Shown: one piece after another, positions 7,973 to 16,922 of the stretch | How positions within the stretch are numbered: position 1 is the stretch's first letter | Layout: every line of letters begins with the position of its first letter | Source: Ga0077555 sp046154645 | GTDB taxonomy: Bacteria; Pseudomonadota; Alphaproteobacteria; Rhizobiales; Hyphomicrobiaceae | NCBI GenBank assembly: GCA_046154645.1 | Contig: JBJXDZ010000010.1 | Span: 62,001 to 126,000, forward strand | Direction of reading: 5' to 3' | DNA: 64,000 nt | Position numbers and translations under genes: made by a program | The notes under the pieces: model-generated | Seen by the model: only the letters and a program-made list of their open reading frames with translations | The model's database searches: none | Told to the model about the DNA's origin: nothing

Positions 7973-8839
7973 TCAGAATCGTCGCTGTCGCGGCAGTTTC
8001 TCCATCTTGCCCCGCACCTCGTCGCCCAATTGCCGTGCCACACCGCTGGCGTCGCCGAACTTCTCCTTGAACGTCGTCGCCGCATCCTGCCAGTCGAGAA
8101 CGTCCGAGATCGCATCGAGCTTCGAGAGCCGGGTCGTCAGGCGTGGGAAGTCGCCCTCGAATTCCGACAGGGCCAGATCCTCTTTCGGGCGGTGCTGGTA
8201 CATGTTCACCAGCGTCGTATGTGCGGCTGGCTCCTTGGGTCGGTGCCGGTAAATCAAATGCTCCATGCGATGCACGGCGTACTGCGAGATGCGGTCCGGC
8301 CGGCAGGGAATGACGATGTAATCGGCGAGGAAGATTGCCGACCGCACAATCGGCGAAATTCCCGGCGGGCAATCGAATAGCACCACATCATAGCGCTCAT
8401 CGACATGGTTCACAAAGGACCGGAAGCTCGGATTGAAGGCGTTGAACAGGTTGTCGAGCGAGGTATCCTTCATGGCATCGTGGATAACCTCGTCTAGATC
8501 GATGCTCGAGCAGATCAAGTCGATTTTGCTGTCGATGCGACCATTGGCACAGCCGTCGCCGGCGCTGGCGTAGATGTACTTCTCGGTGGACGTGGCGCCA
8601 TTGATGAGCCTGTCCTCCAGCAGGTCGGCGATGGTGCGCCGGGCCGAGAACTGCTGCACCACCAATTCCGGGCCGATCAGGGCGCCTGACAGGTTGCATT
8701 GAGTGTCAAGATCGAGGCACAGCACGCGCTGGCCCTGCATATCGGCAAAATAACGGGCCAGCATCAGCGCCACCGTCGACTTGCCGACGCCGCCTTGCCG
8801 GTTACCCACCGCGATTCGAACCGCCATCTGTTCCCTCAT
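7973..8839 (-). CDS. ParA/MinD-family ATPase, orphan, variant Walker A
   Basis: The 288-aa protein has the deviant Walker motif GNRQGGVGKST (residues 12-22), the CLDLDTQCN switch region and FDCPPGIS. These ATPases position DNA or protein cargo. The signature lysine of the KGGxGK motif, needed for the ParA-type dimer, is Gln15 here, with Arg14 beside it. No parB or parS-like sequence lies next to it, so it is unlikely to be the chromosomal parA. The start is ATG 8839 (GAGGT upstream) or ATG 8827. It is transcribed divergently from lysA. Confidence 0.85.
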   Translation of the reverse strand: MREQMAVRIAVGNRQGGVGKSTVALMLARYFADMQGQRVLCLDLDTQCNLSGALIGPELVVQQFSARRTIADLLEDRLINGATSTEKYIYASAGDGCANGRIDSKIDLICSSIDLDEVIHDAMKDTSLDNLFNAFNPSFRSFVNHVDERYDVVLFDCPPGISPIVRSAIFLADYIVIPCRPDRISQYAVHRMEHLIYRHRPKEPAAHTTLVNMYQHRPKEDLALSEFEGDFPRLTTRLSKLDAISDVLDWQDAATTFKEKFGDASGVARQLGDEVRGKMEKLPRQRRF

Positions 8840-8978
8840 CGTGACCTCAGCGCTGCCTAACAGGAGTCGGCTGTCGCCGTACACCCGCCCTGCGCGCCAT
8901 CTCCACGAAGCCGGCTGGCCACGCTCCCCGGCTTGCGCTAGGGATCAGCCGCAACCCGCAGTTCAAGGCCTGAGCCCC

Positions 8979-10259
8979 ATGCATCACTTCGCCTACCGGA
9001 ACGGCACGCTCCATGCCGAATCCGTGAGCCTCGAGGGCATCGCGACCGAGGTCGGCACACCGGTGTACGTTTATTCGACCGCGACCTTGCTGCGGCATTA
9101 CCAGGTGTTTGAGGAGGCGTTCGCGGGCCAGCGCGCGCACGTCTTCTACGCCATGAAGGCCAACAGCAATCTGGCCGTCCTGCAGACCCTGGCGCGCGCC
9201 GGAGCCGGTGCCGACACGGTTTCCGAGGGCGAGATCCGCAAGGCCCTGGCGGCAGGCATTCCGGCTGGAAAAATCGTTTTCTCTGGCGTCGGCAAGTCGG
9301 ACCAGGAGCTGGCGTTCGCGGTTGCGACCGGCATCTATCAGGTCAACATCGAGACCGAGGACGAGTTGCATGCGCTCTCGCGCATTGCCGCCGCACAAGG
9401 CAAGCGCCAGGCCGCCGTGTTCCGCGTCAACCCGGACGTCGGCGCCGGCGCGAACGCCAAGATCACCACCGGTGGCGCCGAGAACAAGTTCGGCATCAGT
9501 CTCGGCGAAGTCGGCCGGCTCTACGACGTGGCGGCCAACCTGTCGGGTGTGCGCCTGATGGGGCTGGCCGTGCACATCGGCAGCCAGATCCGCACGGTCG
9601 CGGAGTTCGCGCCGGCCTTCGCGCGCATTCGTGATCTGGTAGTGGGCCTGCAGAAGCGTGGCCATCGCGTCGAGCGCGCCGATCTTGGCGGCGGTCTCGG
9701 CATTCCCTACGAGATGGCCGAAGCCGAGACGCATGGGCCTGATCTGATCCAGGCTTATGCGGCGATGGTGCAAGCCACATTCAAGGGCCTTGACGTGGAG
9801 CTCGGCTTCGAGCCGGGCCGACTGATTGTCGGTAATGCGGGCATCCTCCTCACCCGCGTGCTGCGCCAGAACGCGCGCGATGACCGCCTGTTCGCCGTCG
9901 TCGATGCCGCCATGAACGACCTCGCCCGCCCCGCGATGTACGAATCGTTCCACGACCTCATGACCGTTCGCGATACCGCCAAGGGCGCGCCGCGGCTGGC
10001 CACGGAACTGGTCGGACCGATCTGCGAATCGAGCGATACCTTCATGCCGGAAGGGCCGCGATCGCTGCCGCCATTGCAGCCCGGCGATCTCGTGGCCCTC
10101 ATGACGGCTGGCGCCTATGGCGCATCGATGTCATCGACCTACAATACGCGACTGCTGGTGCCCGAGGTGCTTGTCAATGGTGACCAGTTTGCCGTTGTCC
10201 GGCCGCGGCAGACCTATGCCGAGTTGCTCGGCCTCGACCGCAAGGCGCCGTGGCTGTGA
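8979..10259 (+). CDS. lysA: Diaminopimelate decarboxylase
   Basis: A PLP enzyme that decarboxylates meso-diaminopimelate to L-lysine, the last step of lysine synthesis. The 426-aa length is normal. Visible signatures are the PLP-binding lysine in FYAMKAN (Lys60), HIGSQI, the Gly-rich GGGLGIPY, FEPGR, and the CESSD segment contributing the active-site Cys. The ATG at 8979 fits the family start (HHFAYRNG); the frame is open upstream to 8781 but that part is not lysA-like. The gene runs toward the GumN-like gene, 18 bases away. Confidence 0.95.
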   Translation: MHHFAYRNGTLHAESVSLEGIATEVGTPVYVYSTATLLRHYQVFEEAFAGQRAHVFYAMKANSNLAVLQTLARAGAGADTVSEGEIRKALAAGIPAGKIVFSGVGKSDQELAFAVATGIYQVNIETEDELHALSRIAAAQGKRQAAVFRVNPDVGAGANAKITTGGAENKFGISLGEVGRLYDVAANLSGVRLMGLAVHIGSQIRTVAEFAPAFARIRDLVVGLQKRGHRVERADLGGGLGIPYEMAEAETHGPDLIQAYAAMVQATFKGLDVELGFEPGRLIVGNAGILLTRVLRQNARDDRLFAVVDAAMNDLARPAMYESFHDLMTVRDTAKGAPRLATELVGPICESSDTFMPEGPRSLPPLQPGDLVALMTAGAYGASMSSTYNTRLLVPEVLVNGDQFAVVRPRQTYAELLGLDRKAPWL

Positions 10260-10277
10260 AGGCGCACACCCACGCGC

Positions 10278-11306
10278 TCACTCCACCGGCGTGGCCTTGT
10301 AGCCCGCCTCCTGGAACAGCGCCACCAGCCCATCCTTGCCTGGCAGATGCAGCGCGCCGACCGCGATGAAGGTGCCACCCTTCGCCACATACGGCATCAC
10401 CGTATCGCGCATGCGCTTGTTGCGCACCACCACCAGCTCGCGCATGAAGGCGCCGGCCGCTGCCTCGCCCACACCGTGCTCGCGCCATAGCTCACTCTGC
10501 ACAGCCCAGATCATGCCGAGATCGCTCGCGAGATAGCGCCGGATCAGCGTTTCGATCATATCGGGCGTCAGGTGATGCAGCTTCAGGCCCGCCTTCAGCA
10601 ACGCAAGCTGATCGGCCTCCGGAACCGCCGCCATGGCGCGCATCTGATCTTCCACCGTCTCCAGGCTGATCACCTGGATGCGCCTTGCATCGGCTCGAAT
10701 GCCCAGCCGCTCGTCGAGTGGCTTCAGGCCGCCGGCCGTGCGCTGGCGCTCGCACTCGGTGAGCGCAATCGACATCGTCACCACCCAGGGCCGCAACTTC
10801 GCCAGTGCTGCCGGCGGCATGCCGGCCTTCTGCATGGCATCGCGCGCGACTGACAGCTCGTCCGGTGCCAGCTGGGTTTCCAGCGATTGCCCGTGCGGAT
10901 ACTCGAGCAACTGCTTCACCTTGGCGATGCCCTCGACCAGCCGCTTGGGCGACAGATCCGCAATCTCCAGTGCCACCACGCGTGAGCCGTCGATGGCCGT
11001 CTCGATCGCCGGCGTCAGTGCATTGACGCGATCGTCGCTCACATGCACGGTGCCGAAGATGTGGCTCGGCGGCACGCCCTCCTTCTCGATGCGCCACAGG
11101 ATGGCCTTGGCGTTGACCATCGCTGCCGCCGCTGCGTCGAGGCGCTGTGCCACCTCGGCGCCCCGCGCCCGCAACTCCGGCAGCAGGTCGCGTCCGCCGC
11201 ACGAAGGCGCCCCGTCGCGAAGCGCTTGCGCCCCGGCAACCGTCGTCAGCGCGACACAGGCTGCGGCCAGCACGGCGACCGCCTTGCGCAGAACCAGGAA
11301 TGGCAT
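10278..11306 (-). CDS. Secreted GumN/TraB-family protein
   Basis: A 342-aa protein with a signal peptide (LRKAVAVLAAACVALTTVAGA). The GTVHVSD motif followed by EIADL is characteristic of the TraB/GumN (ChaN-like) superfamily, and a C-terminal AVGALHLPGKDGL motif completes the fold. Members are proposed metal-dependent hydrolases or proteases; the substrate is unknown. The ATG at 11306 was chosen with AAGGA ten bases upstream. It starts 29 bases after xerC ends, in the same direction, so co-transcription is likely. Confidence 0.85.
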   Translation of the reverse strand: MPFLVLRKAVAVLAAACVALTTVAGAQALRDGAPSCGGRDLLPELRARGAEVAQRLDAAAAAMVNAKAILWRIEKEGVPPSHIFGTVHVSDDRVNALTPAIETAIDGSRVVALEIADLSPKRLVEGIAKVKQLLEYPHGQSLETQLAPDELSVARDAMQKAGMPPAALAKLRPWVVTMSIALTECERQRTAGGLKPLDERLGIRADARRIQVISLETVEDQMRAMAAVPEADQLALLKAGLKLHHLTPDMIETLIRRYLASDLGMIWAVQSELWREHGVGEAAAGAFMRELVVVRNKRMRDTVMPYVAKGGTFIAVGALHLPGKDGLVALFQEAGYKATPVE

Positions 11307-11335
11307 GTGGCAGGTATCCTTGTGCACGGTATGCA

Positions 11336-12313
11336 TTACCGGTGGGCGTCACGACCGCGGGGATGCGCAGCATCATACACCGCCAGCAGCCGGTCACGAT
11401 CGACTTCCGTATAGAGCTGTGTCGTCGACAGGCTGGCGTGACCGAGCAGCTCTTGAATCTGGCGCAAATCCGCACCTGCCGACAGCAGATGCGTCGCAAA
11501 CGAATGACGCAAGGCATGCGGCGTTGCTGTCGCGGGCAGCCCCAAGGCGCCGCGTGCGCGCTCGATGGCCAGCTGGATAATGCGCGGGCTCAAGGGGCCG
11601 CCCTTGGCGCCGAGAAACAGCGGCTCGTCGGGTGCTTGCGGATAGGGGCACAGCTGGACGTAGCGCTCCACCGCCTGCCGCGCGATGGGCAGCACCGGCA
11701 CCATGCGCTCCTTTCGCCCTTTGCCGACGATACGCAAGGTGTCGCGCAAACCGGTCGGGGCCTCGCGTACGGTGAGACCAAGTGCTTCCGAGATCCGCAG
11801 GCCGGAGCCGTAGAGCAACAGGAGCACGGCGAGATCGCGCGCCGCGATCCAGTCGAGGCCCGCTGACATGCTGTCGTCCATCAGCGCCTTGGCCTTCTCG
11901 CGCGTCAGCGGCTTGGGCACGCTGTGCGCCACCTTCGGCCGCGAGACGCGGAACACGGCCTCGCTGGCGATGATGTCCTCGGCCTCGAGCCAGCGAAACA
12001 GTTGCCTGAGCGCCGACAGCGTGCGGGCGAGCGACCGGCTCTCGACACCCTCCTTGCGGCGCGCTGCGAAAAAGGCGCGGATCGTGCGCTGATCCAACCG
12101 GCGCAGATCGCCCAGCGCCGGCACATGGCCGAGCCGCCCTTTCAGCCAGCCGAGAAATTGCCTGAGATCGCGCTCGTAGGCGACCATGGTGGCCGGCGCC
12201 ATGCCGCGCTCATGCTCGAGATAGGCAAACCAGCGCTGCGCCACTTCACGCAGTTCGCCCGCGAGGTCGAGTTCGCAAGGGTCGACCAGCACATCGTCGA
12301 TCGTGGATGCCAT
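11336..12313 (-). CDS. xerC: Tyrosine recombinase XerC
   Basis: A 325-aa site-specific recombinase that with XerD resolves chromosome dimers at dif near the septum. The N-terminal SAM-like core-binding domain (residues 15-110) is followed by a catalytic domain with all expected residues: Arg in GSGLRISEAL, Lys in GKGRKERM, HALRHSFATH, and LGHASLSTTQLYTEV with the nucleophilic Tyr. The ATG at 12313 was preferred to the in-frame ATG at 12331 on family length. No mobile element is adjacent, so a housekeeping role is more likely than integrase. Confidence 0.9.
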   Translation of the reverse strand: MASTIDDVLVDPCELDLAGELREVAQRWFAYLEHERGMAPATMVAYERDLRQFLGWLKGRLGHVPALGDLRRLDQRTIRAFFAARRKEGVESRSLARTLSALRQLFRWLEAEDIIASEAVFRVSRPKVAHSVPKPLTREKAKALMDDSMSAGLDWIAARDLAVLLLLYGSGLRISEALGLTVREAPTGLRDTLRIVGKGRKERMVPVLPIARQAVERYVQLCPYPQAPDEPLFLGAKGGPLSPRIIQLAIERARGALGLPATATPHALRHSFATHLLSAGADLRQIQELLGHASLSTTQLYTEVDRDRLLAVYDAAHPRGRDAHR

Positions 12314-12562
12314 GGCGCAAGGATCCCGCATGATTCGGGTCCGGACTATGACGCAAGCGCCGTTAAGGGGTTGTTAATGGTGGGGGGTGGGGCCGAGCAA
12401 CGGCGGCGATGAGGCGGCATGGTCCGCCGCCGATGCTCCCAGTTGCGTCCGGCGCTGCCGAAGGCGAGGTGATCGGTGGGCTGTTGCATGACCCGCAAAA
12501 GAGATTTCGTTCAAGCCTACCATATGTTTGGATAGCACAGGCAGCGCTGCAAGGTTTGTCGA

Positions 12563-13015
12563 ATGCTGAGGCGACTCACGATTGAAGACATGGATGGTGC
12601 GGCCGCAGTCCACCGCGCATCTTTCGACGATGCTCTGCCGACTTTGGCGGGACTTCACACACCAGCCGAGGATTGCTGGTTCTTCCGAGAGCGCATGTTC
12701 GCGATGTGCCAACTCTGGGGTTCATTCAGCGACCAAGAACTCGTTGGCATCGTTGCGTTTCGCCAAGCATGGATCGACCAACTCTACATACTGCCAACAT
12801 GGCAAGGCCGCCGCATTGGCACCGCTCTCTTAAATCTTGCGCAAGGCCGATATGATCACTTGAGCCTCTGGACGTTTCAACGAAACCACAACGCCCGCTA
12901 GTTTTACGAGAAGCACGGTTTTGTGCTCGTCAAAGAGACCGATGGCTCGGGAAATGAAGAGCAAGAGCCCGACGCCATGTACTCATGGCGTCGGGACCAG
13001 CTCGGGCGAGGATGA
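12563..13015 (+). pseudogene. GNAT acetyltransferase interrupted by an in-frame amber codon
   Basis: The first 112 codons encode a GNAT domain: MLRRLTIEDM start, the conserved ELVGIVAFR strand and the acetyl-CoA loop TWQGRRIGTALL. The frame reads NHNAR, then TAG at 12899-12901, then FYEKHGFVLVKE without a shift, and stops at 13013-13015. NxxARxFYEKxGF is the usual GNAT C-terminal motif, so one base change has split a 150-codon gene. The downstream part has no start of its own. It includes a perfect 9-bp palindrome (12971-12979 with 12984-12992). Sequencing error is the alternative; amber suppression is unlikely here. Confidence 0.85.
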
Positions 13016-13152
13016 CTCCTCCTGCCCATCACCGCTCACGCGCCGTCGGCTGGGCGGGGTGGCTCTGGCATGGGACTGAGGGCGAGTTCGGGGCGTGGCT
13101 GCCCCGCGACTCGTCACGGATCACTCGCCCTACTGACCCCGCCCCCATCGCC

Positions 13153-13974
13153 TCAATTCGCTGCGGCGGCCTTCACCTGTTTCGACTTCGGCACGGCCTT
13201 GGTCTGCTTGACCTTGGGCGCGGCCTTCGGCTTCGGGTCATCGCCGCCCAAGCCACCGAATAACGATGCCAGCGGCGCCGACGTGCTGACACCCGAATAG
13301 CTCGCCACCACCCGCACCACCGTTCCCACCTGCGCCAACGTGGCCAGATGCGTCACGTGCTCGTTCATCATGCGGAAGCAGCCCGACGAAGACGCGCGCC
13401 CGATCGTGCGATCATTATTAGTGCCATGAATGCGATAGATGCTGTTGCCGAGATAAAGCGCCCTGGCGCCGAGCGGATTGATGATGCCGCCCGAGACGGT
13501 GATGGGCAGGCCCGGTTGGCGTTGCCGCATCTCCGGCGGCGGCGTCCACGACGGCCAACTCGCGATGCGGCTGATGCGCTCCGTTCCGGTCCAGGTGAAC
13601 CCCTCGCGGCCGACCGAGATCGGATAGGCATAGGCCTGCTTGCCTGGCAGCACGTAGTAGAGCTTGCGGCCGCTGGTATCGACGATGATGGTTCCCGGCG
13701 CTTCATCCTTGTCCAGATAGACGACCGGCGGCTTCTCCGGCTTGAAGTCCGGCTTGGCGCCGCCGTCCATGAACTTCGGGTACACCGTCGGCCCATAGCT
13801 CTTGCGGCGCTCGGCGCGGGCTACGTCCTGCTGCTGCTGGCTCTGCGCCACCTCGCTCTGGAACACCGGCCGGTCGCCGTCCCATTGGCTTTGCGCATGG
13901 GCGCTGGCCGGCGCCAAGGTCATGCCACCGACAGCCAGAAGAGCGAGCAGCGAGACTTTCGGAGGCAGCGTCAT
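13153..13974 (-). CDS. L,D-transpeptidase (YkuD/ErfK family)
   Basis: The 273-aa secreted enzyme cross-links peptidoglycan or attaches lipoprotein to it in the periplasm. It has a signal peptide ending near AHAQS, a disordered linker, then the YkuD domain: TIIVDTSGRKLYYVLPG, and the catalytic HGTNN plus SSSGCFRMMN segment with the nucleophilic Cys. The C-terminus is a Lys/Ala/Pro tail common in rhizobial members, possibly wall-associated. The ATG at 13974 begins the signal peptide; the frame is open to 14013. It is flanked by gene-free gaps and probably transcribed alone. Confidence 0.9.
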   Translation of the reverse strand: MTLPPKVSLLALLAVGGMTLAPASAHAQSQWDGDRPVFQSEVAQSQQQQDVARAERRKSYGPTVYPKFMDGGAKPDFKPEKPPVVYLDKDEAPGTIIVDTSGRKLYYVLPGKQAYAYPISVGREGFTWTGTERISRIASWPSWTPPPEMRQRQPGLPITVSGGIINPLGARALYLGNSIYRIHGTNNDRTIGRASSSGCFRMMNEHVTHLATLAQVGTVVRVVASYSGVSTSAPLASLFGGLGGDDPKPKAAPKVKQTKAVPKSKQVKAAAAN

Positions 13975-14207
13975 GGGAGTCTCGAATCCATTGTCTGACC
14001 TGAGCCGGCCCAAGACGGCGCCACCTGCACCCGCCAGCCATAGCCAACTCGATTAGACGAATCGAAACCCGGCTGCCACGGTGAACCGCTCCTGCCCGCA
14101 CCGGAAGTGCGAGGTTGTGTCCGCTTTGCACCGCCCCGCGCCGAAGTCGGGCTGTCGATTACCCCATATGCTCCAGCCGATCAAATGGGTGGCCGCCCCT
14201 TGCCGCT

Positions 14208-15044
14208 TCAGAGTTTCAGCTCCGCCCGCTGGATCTCGTACAGCATCAGCCCGGTCGCAACGGCCAGATTGAGGGAATCGAGACGGCCGAGCATCGGAAT
14301 GCGCACCAGCGACTTGCAGGCCGCCGTGGCCTCGCGGCTCAGGCCATCGCCTTCGCTACCCATCACGAGCAGGGTCGGCGACGCATAGGTCACCTGCCGG
14401 AAGTCCTGCGTGCCCTTGAGATGCGTTCCAACGACAGACCCAGGCCAAGCTTTGGCCAATTCGATCAGGTCGGCCAGTTCCAGCTTGACCAGCGGCACGG
14501 CAAAGATCGAGCCCATGCTGGCGCGCACGGCCTCGTGCTGGAAAGGATCGCAGGTTGTGCCGACGAGCAGGATGCCGGCCACACCAGCGGCATCAGCGGT
14601 ACGCAGGATGGTGCCGAGGTTGCCGGGATCGCGGATCGCCTCCAGCGCCAGCCACGGGCCTTGGGCGGTGATGTTCTGCGGCCGTGGGGCCGCGGCGAGG
14701 CGTTGCTCGAACACACCGATCAGGCTTTGCGGATTGTCTCGCGCGGCGATTTTGGCCAGCACCGGGGCGGTGACATCGAGGCAATCAGCGCCGGCCTCAC
14801 GCGCCCAATGGATCAGCCCGCGCGCCATCGGCTGATCGCCGGCACCGGGGCCATGCACCAGGATCTTAGGGATCCAGCCATGGTCGCGCGCCGTGATCAG
14901 CAAGGCCGCACCTTCGGCCACGAACAGGCCGGTCTCACGACGTGCCTTGCGCATCTCCAGCGAGCGGACCAGCTTGACGGTGTCGTTCTGCAGGCTGGTC
15001 ACCACGCGCGAGCCCGACGCCGCGGGATCATGGACCGAGGTCAT
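14208..15044 (-). CDS. SpoU/TrmH-family RNA 2'-O-methyltransferase
   Basis: Methylates ribose 2'-OH in rRNA or tRNA using S-adenosylmethionine. The 278-aa protein has an N-terminal substrate-binding domain (FVAEGAALL) and the SPOUT knot domain with its motifs: LEAIRDPGNLGTILRTADA, VMGSEGDGLS and IPMLGRLDSLNLAVATGLMLYE. Its start overlaps the end of the upstream methyltransferase gene by 17 bases, indicating coupled translation of two RNA-modifying enzymes. The exact target nucleotide cannot be told from sequence. Confidence 0.9.
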   Translation of the reverse strand: MTSVHDPAASGSRVVTSLQNDTVKLVRSLEMRKARRETGLFVAEGAALLITARDHGWIPKILVHGPGAGDQPMARGLIHWAREAGADCLDVTAPVLAKIAARDNPQSLIGVFEQRLAAAPRPQNITAQGPWLALEAIRDPGNLGTILRTADAAGVAGILLVGTTCDPFQHEAVRASMGSIFAVPLVKLELADLIELAKAWPGSVVGTHLKGTQDFRQVTYASPTLLVMGSEGDGLSREATAACKSLVRIPMLGRLDSLNLAVATGLMLYEIQRAELKL

Positions 15045-15984
15045 GGCTCACCCAACGGGCATAGAGTGAGGTCGGCACGGCCCGATGGCCCTGGTGCTCG
15101 CGGATGGCCAACTCGCCGCAATCGAGCCGTCCCGCCCGGTCGCCGATCGCGTCGTCGAGCAGCTGCCCGATCGACAGCGCCGAGGCACGGATCGCGTAAG
15201 CCGTCACCACGATGGCACTGCGTTGCGGCGCCAGCAGTTGCACGCAATCGCGGATCAAGGCCGGCACGTGCTCGAACAGCTCCCAGACTTCGCCGCCGGG
15301 CCCGCGCCCGAACTTCGGGGGATCGACCAGGATGACGTGATAGCTCTTGCCCCGTCGCACCTCGCGGGCGGCAAACTTGCGCGCATCGTCCAGCATCCAC
15401 CGGATCGGCGCCTCGGTGAGTTTGGACGCAGCCTGATTCTCCTTGGCCCACGCCACCGCCTTTTTCGAGGCATCGACGTGCGTCACCTCGGCGCCGGCCG
15501 CAGCCGCGATCAGCGATGCCGCTCCGGTGTAGGCAAAGAGATTGAGCACCCGTGGACGGCTCTCCGGTTCGGCAGCGCGCACCTTGTCGAGGCAACTGCG
15601 CATCCAATCCCAATGCGGCAGCTGCTCAGGAAAGAGGCCCAGATGCCGGAACGCCGACAGCCGGCCCAGCAGCACCACCTCACCGAGGCTCATGCGCCAA
15701 GTGTCGGGGACGGTGCCCTTCTGCCGCCATTTGCCGGCCTCCTCGTCGTCCTCGGCAGAGAACGTCGCGTCAGCCCGCTGCCACACGTCCGGCGCCAGAC
15801 GCGGCTGCCACAGGGCCTGCGGCTCGGGTCGGTCGACGGTAAAGCGGCCGAAGCGCTCGAGCTTGCGTCCATTGCCGCTGTCGATGAGGCGATAATCGTC
15901 GAAGCCGTCGGAGGCGAGCAGCGTCAGGCCCTCGATGCCGGGCGGTCGGCGGGCTGGGCGTGCCATGGGCTGGGTGTCGGTCAT
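15028..15984 (-). CDS. Class I SAM-dependent methyltransferase (RlmI/RlmK-like)
   Basis: A 318-aa Rossmann-fold methyltransferase. The SAM-binding segment VLNLFAYTGAAS and the following THVDASKKAVAWAKEN are typical of the RlmI/RlmK cytosine/guanine rRNA methyltransferase group, and the catalytic loop is VDPPKFGRGP. It lacks the N-terminal PUA domain of RlmI, which places it with the shorter alphaproteobacterial relatives. It overlaps the SpoU-type gene by 17 bases and is first in this two-gene operon. Confidence 0.82.
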   Translation of the reverse strand: MTDTQPMARPARRPPGIEGLTLLASDGFDDYRLIDSGNGRKLERFGRFTVDRPEPQALWQPRLAPDVWQRADATFSAEDDEEAGKWRQKGTVPDTWRMSLGEVVLLGRLSAFRHLGLFPEQLPHWDWMRSCLDKVRAAEPESRPRVLNLFAYTGAASLIAAAAGAEVTHVDASKKAVAWAKENQAASKLTEAPIRWMLDDARKFAAREVRRGKSYHVILVDPPKFGRGPGGEVWELFEHVPALIRDCVQLLAPQRSAIVVTAYAIRASALSIGQLLDDAIGDRAGRLDCGELAIREHQGHRAVPTSLYARWVSHDLGP

Positions 15985-16035
15985 GCGTCACCGATTAACC
16001 CGCCTCTAGCGCCAGCACAATTGCCGTCTCCAGAC

Positions 16036-16896
16036 TCACGTGCCGTCGAACCAACCCGGCCGCGGCACCGCCCAGAAGTCGCCCCACACTTGGCCGCCGC
16101 CATCGATCGTCACCACGTCGCCGGTGATAAAGGCGCCCGACGGGCCTGATAGATAGCAAACAGCGTCGGCCACATCCCGCACCGTGCCCATGCGGCGCAT
16201 CGGGTTCATGCCGGGATAGCGGGCGACGGTCGCGGCATCATAGTTGTCCATGCCGTCGCTCTCGATGATGCCCGGCGCCACGCAGTTGACGCGGATTCCG
16301 AGCGGCGCCCACTCGGTCGCCACCGTCTTCGAGAGCGCGATGACACCGGCGCGTGCCGCCGCCGTATGCGCCATGCCCGGCATGCCGCGCCCGATGACCG
16401 CGACGATGGTGACGATCGAGCCCGGCTGCTTGGTTGCGTGCCAGTGCTTGGCCACCGCCTGCATCATGTACCAGGTGCCGTTGAGGTTGGTGTCGACGAC
16501 GGCGAGCCAGCCCTTGGGCTTGAAGTCGATGGCCGCCTGCGGAAACTGCCCGCCCGCGTTGTTGATCAGATGATCGATGCGGCCATAGCGTGCCACCACG
16601 GCCTCCGCCGTGCGCTGGCACAGCTCGGGATCGCGGATCGACATCGGGATTGCGATGACCTCGGCGCCGACGCTCTCGATCAGTGCATTGGCTTTGGCGA
16701 GCCGTTCCTCATTGCGGCCGGTGATGGCGATCCTGGCGCCGAGCCGCGCCATCTGCACCGCAATCGCCTTGCCGATGCCGCGCCCGCCGCCGGTGATGAG
16801 AACGACCTGATCCTTGAACAATCCGTCTCGGAACGTCAGCGGCCCGGTCGCAAGTTGCTCGTCCGTGAAGCCGAACTTCTGCGGCGCGTCGCTCAT
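16036..16896 (-). CDS. SDR-family oxidoreductase, peroxisomal 2,4-dienoyl-CoA reductase-like
   Basis: The 286-aa protein has a short-chain dehydrogenase fold with the NAD(P) motif TGGGRGIGKA (residues 35-44) and NNAGG. The usual catalytic YxxxK is absent: the aligned segment reads HTAAARAG, with His177 and Arg182 in place of Tyr and Lys. A YxxxK-less active site with a similar segment is known in peroxisomal 2,4-dienoyl-CoA reductases, which suggests an unsaturated acyl-CoA reductase. The ATG at 16896 has AAAGGAA upstream. It follows the acyl-CoA ligase by 26 bases, so the two probably act on one acyl-CoA substrate. Confidence 0.82.
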   Translation of the reverse strand: MSDAPQKFGFTDEQLATGPLTFRDGLFKDQVVLITGGGRGIGKAIAVQMARLGARIAITGRNEERLAKANALIESVGAEVIAIPMSIRDPELCQRTAEAVVARYGRIDHLINNAGGQFPQAAIDFKPKGWLAVVDTNLNGTWYMMQAVAKHWHATKQPGSIVTIVAVIGRGMPGMAHTAAARAGVIALSKTVATEWAPLGIRVNCVAPGIIESDGMDNYDAATVARYPGMNPMRRMGTVRDVADAVCYLSGPSGAFITGDVVTIDGGGQVWGDFWAVPRPGWFDGT

Positions 16897-16922
16897 CGAC
16901 TGTTCCTTTGGCGTCATGCCTC

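Noticed and set aside
11336..12313. Tyrosine recombinase considered as an integrase of a genomic island
   Set aside because: Length and motifs fit XerC, and no attachment repeats or foreign genes lie beside it.
12899..12901. TAG in the acetyltransferase considered as pyrrolysine or programmed readthrough
   Set aside because: No pyl genes or readthrough context are visible, and alphaproteobacteria of this type do not normally decode UAG.
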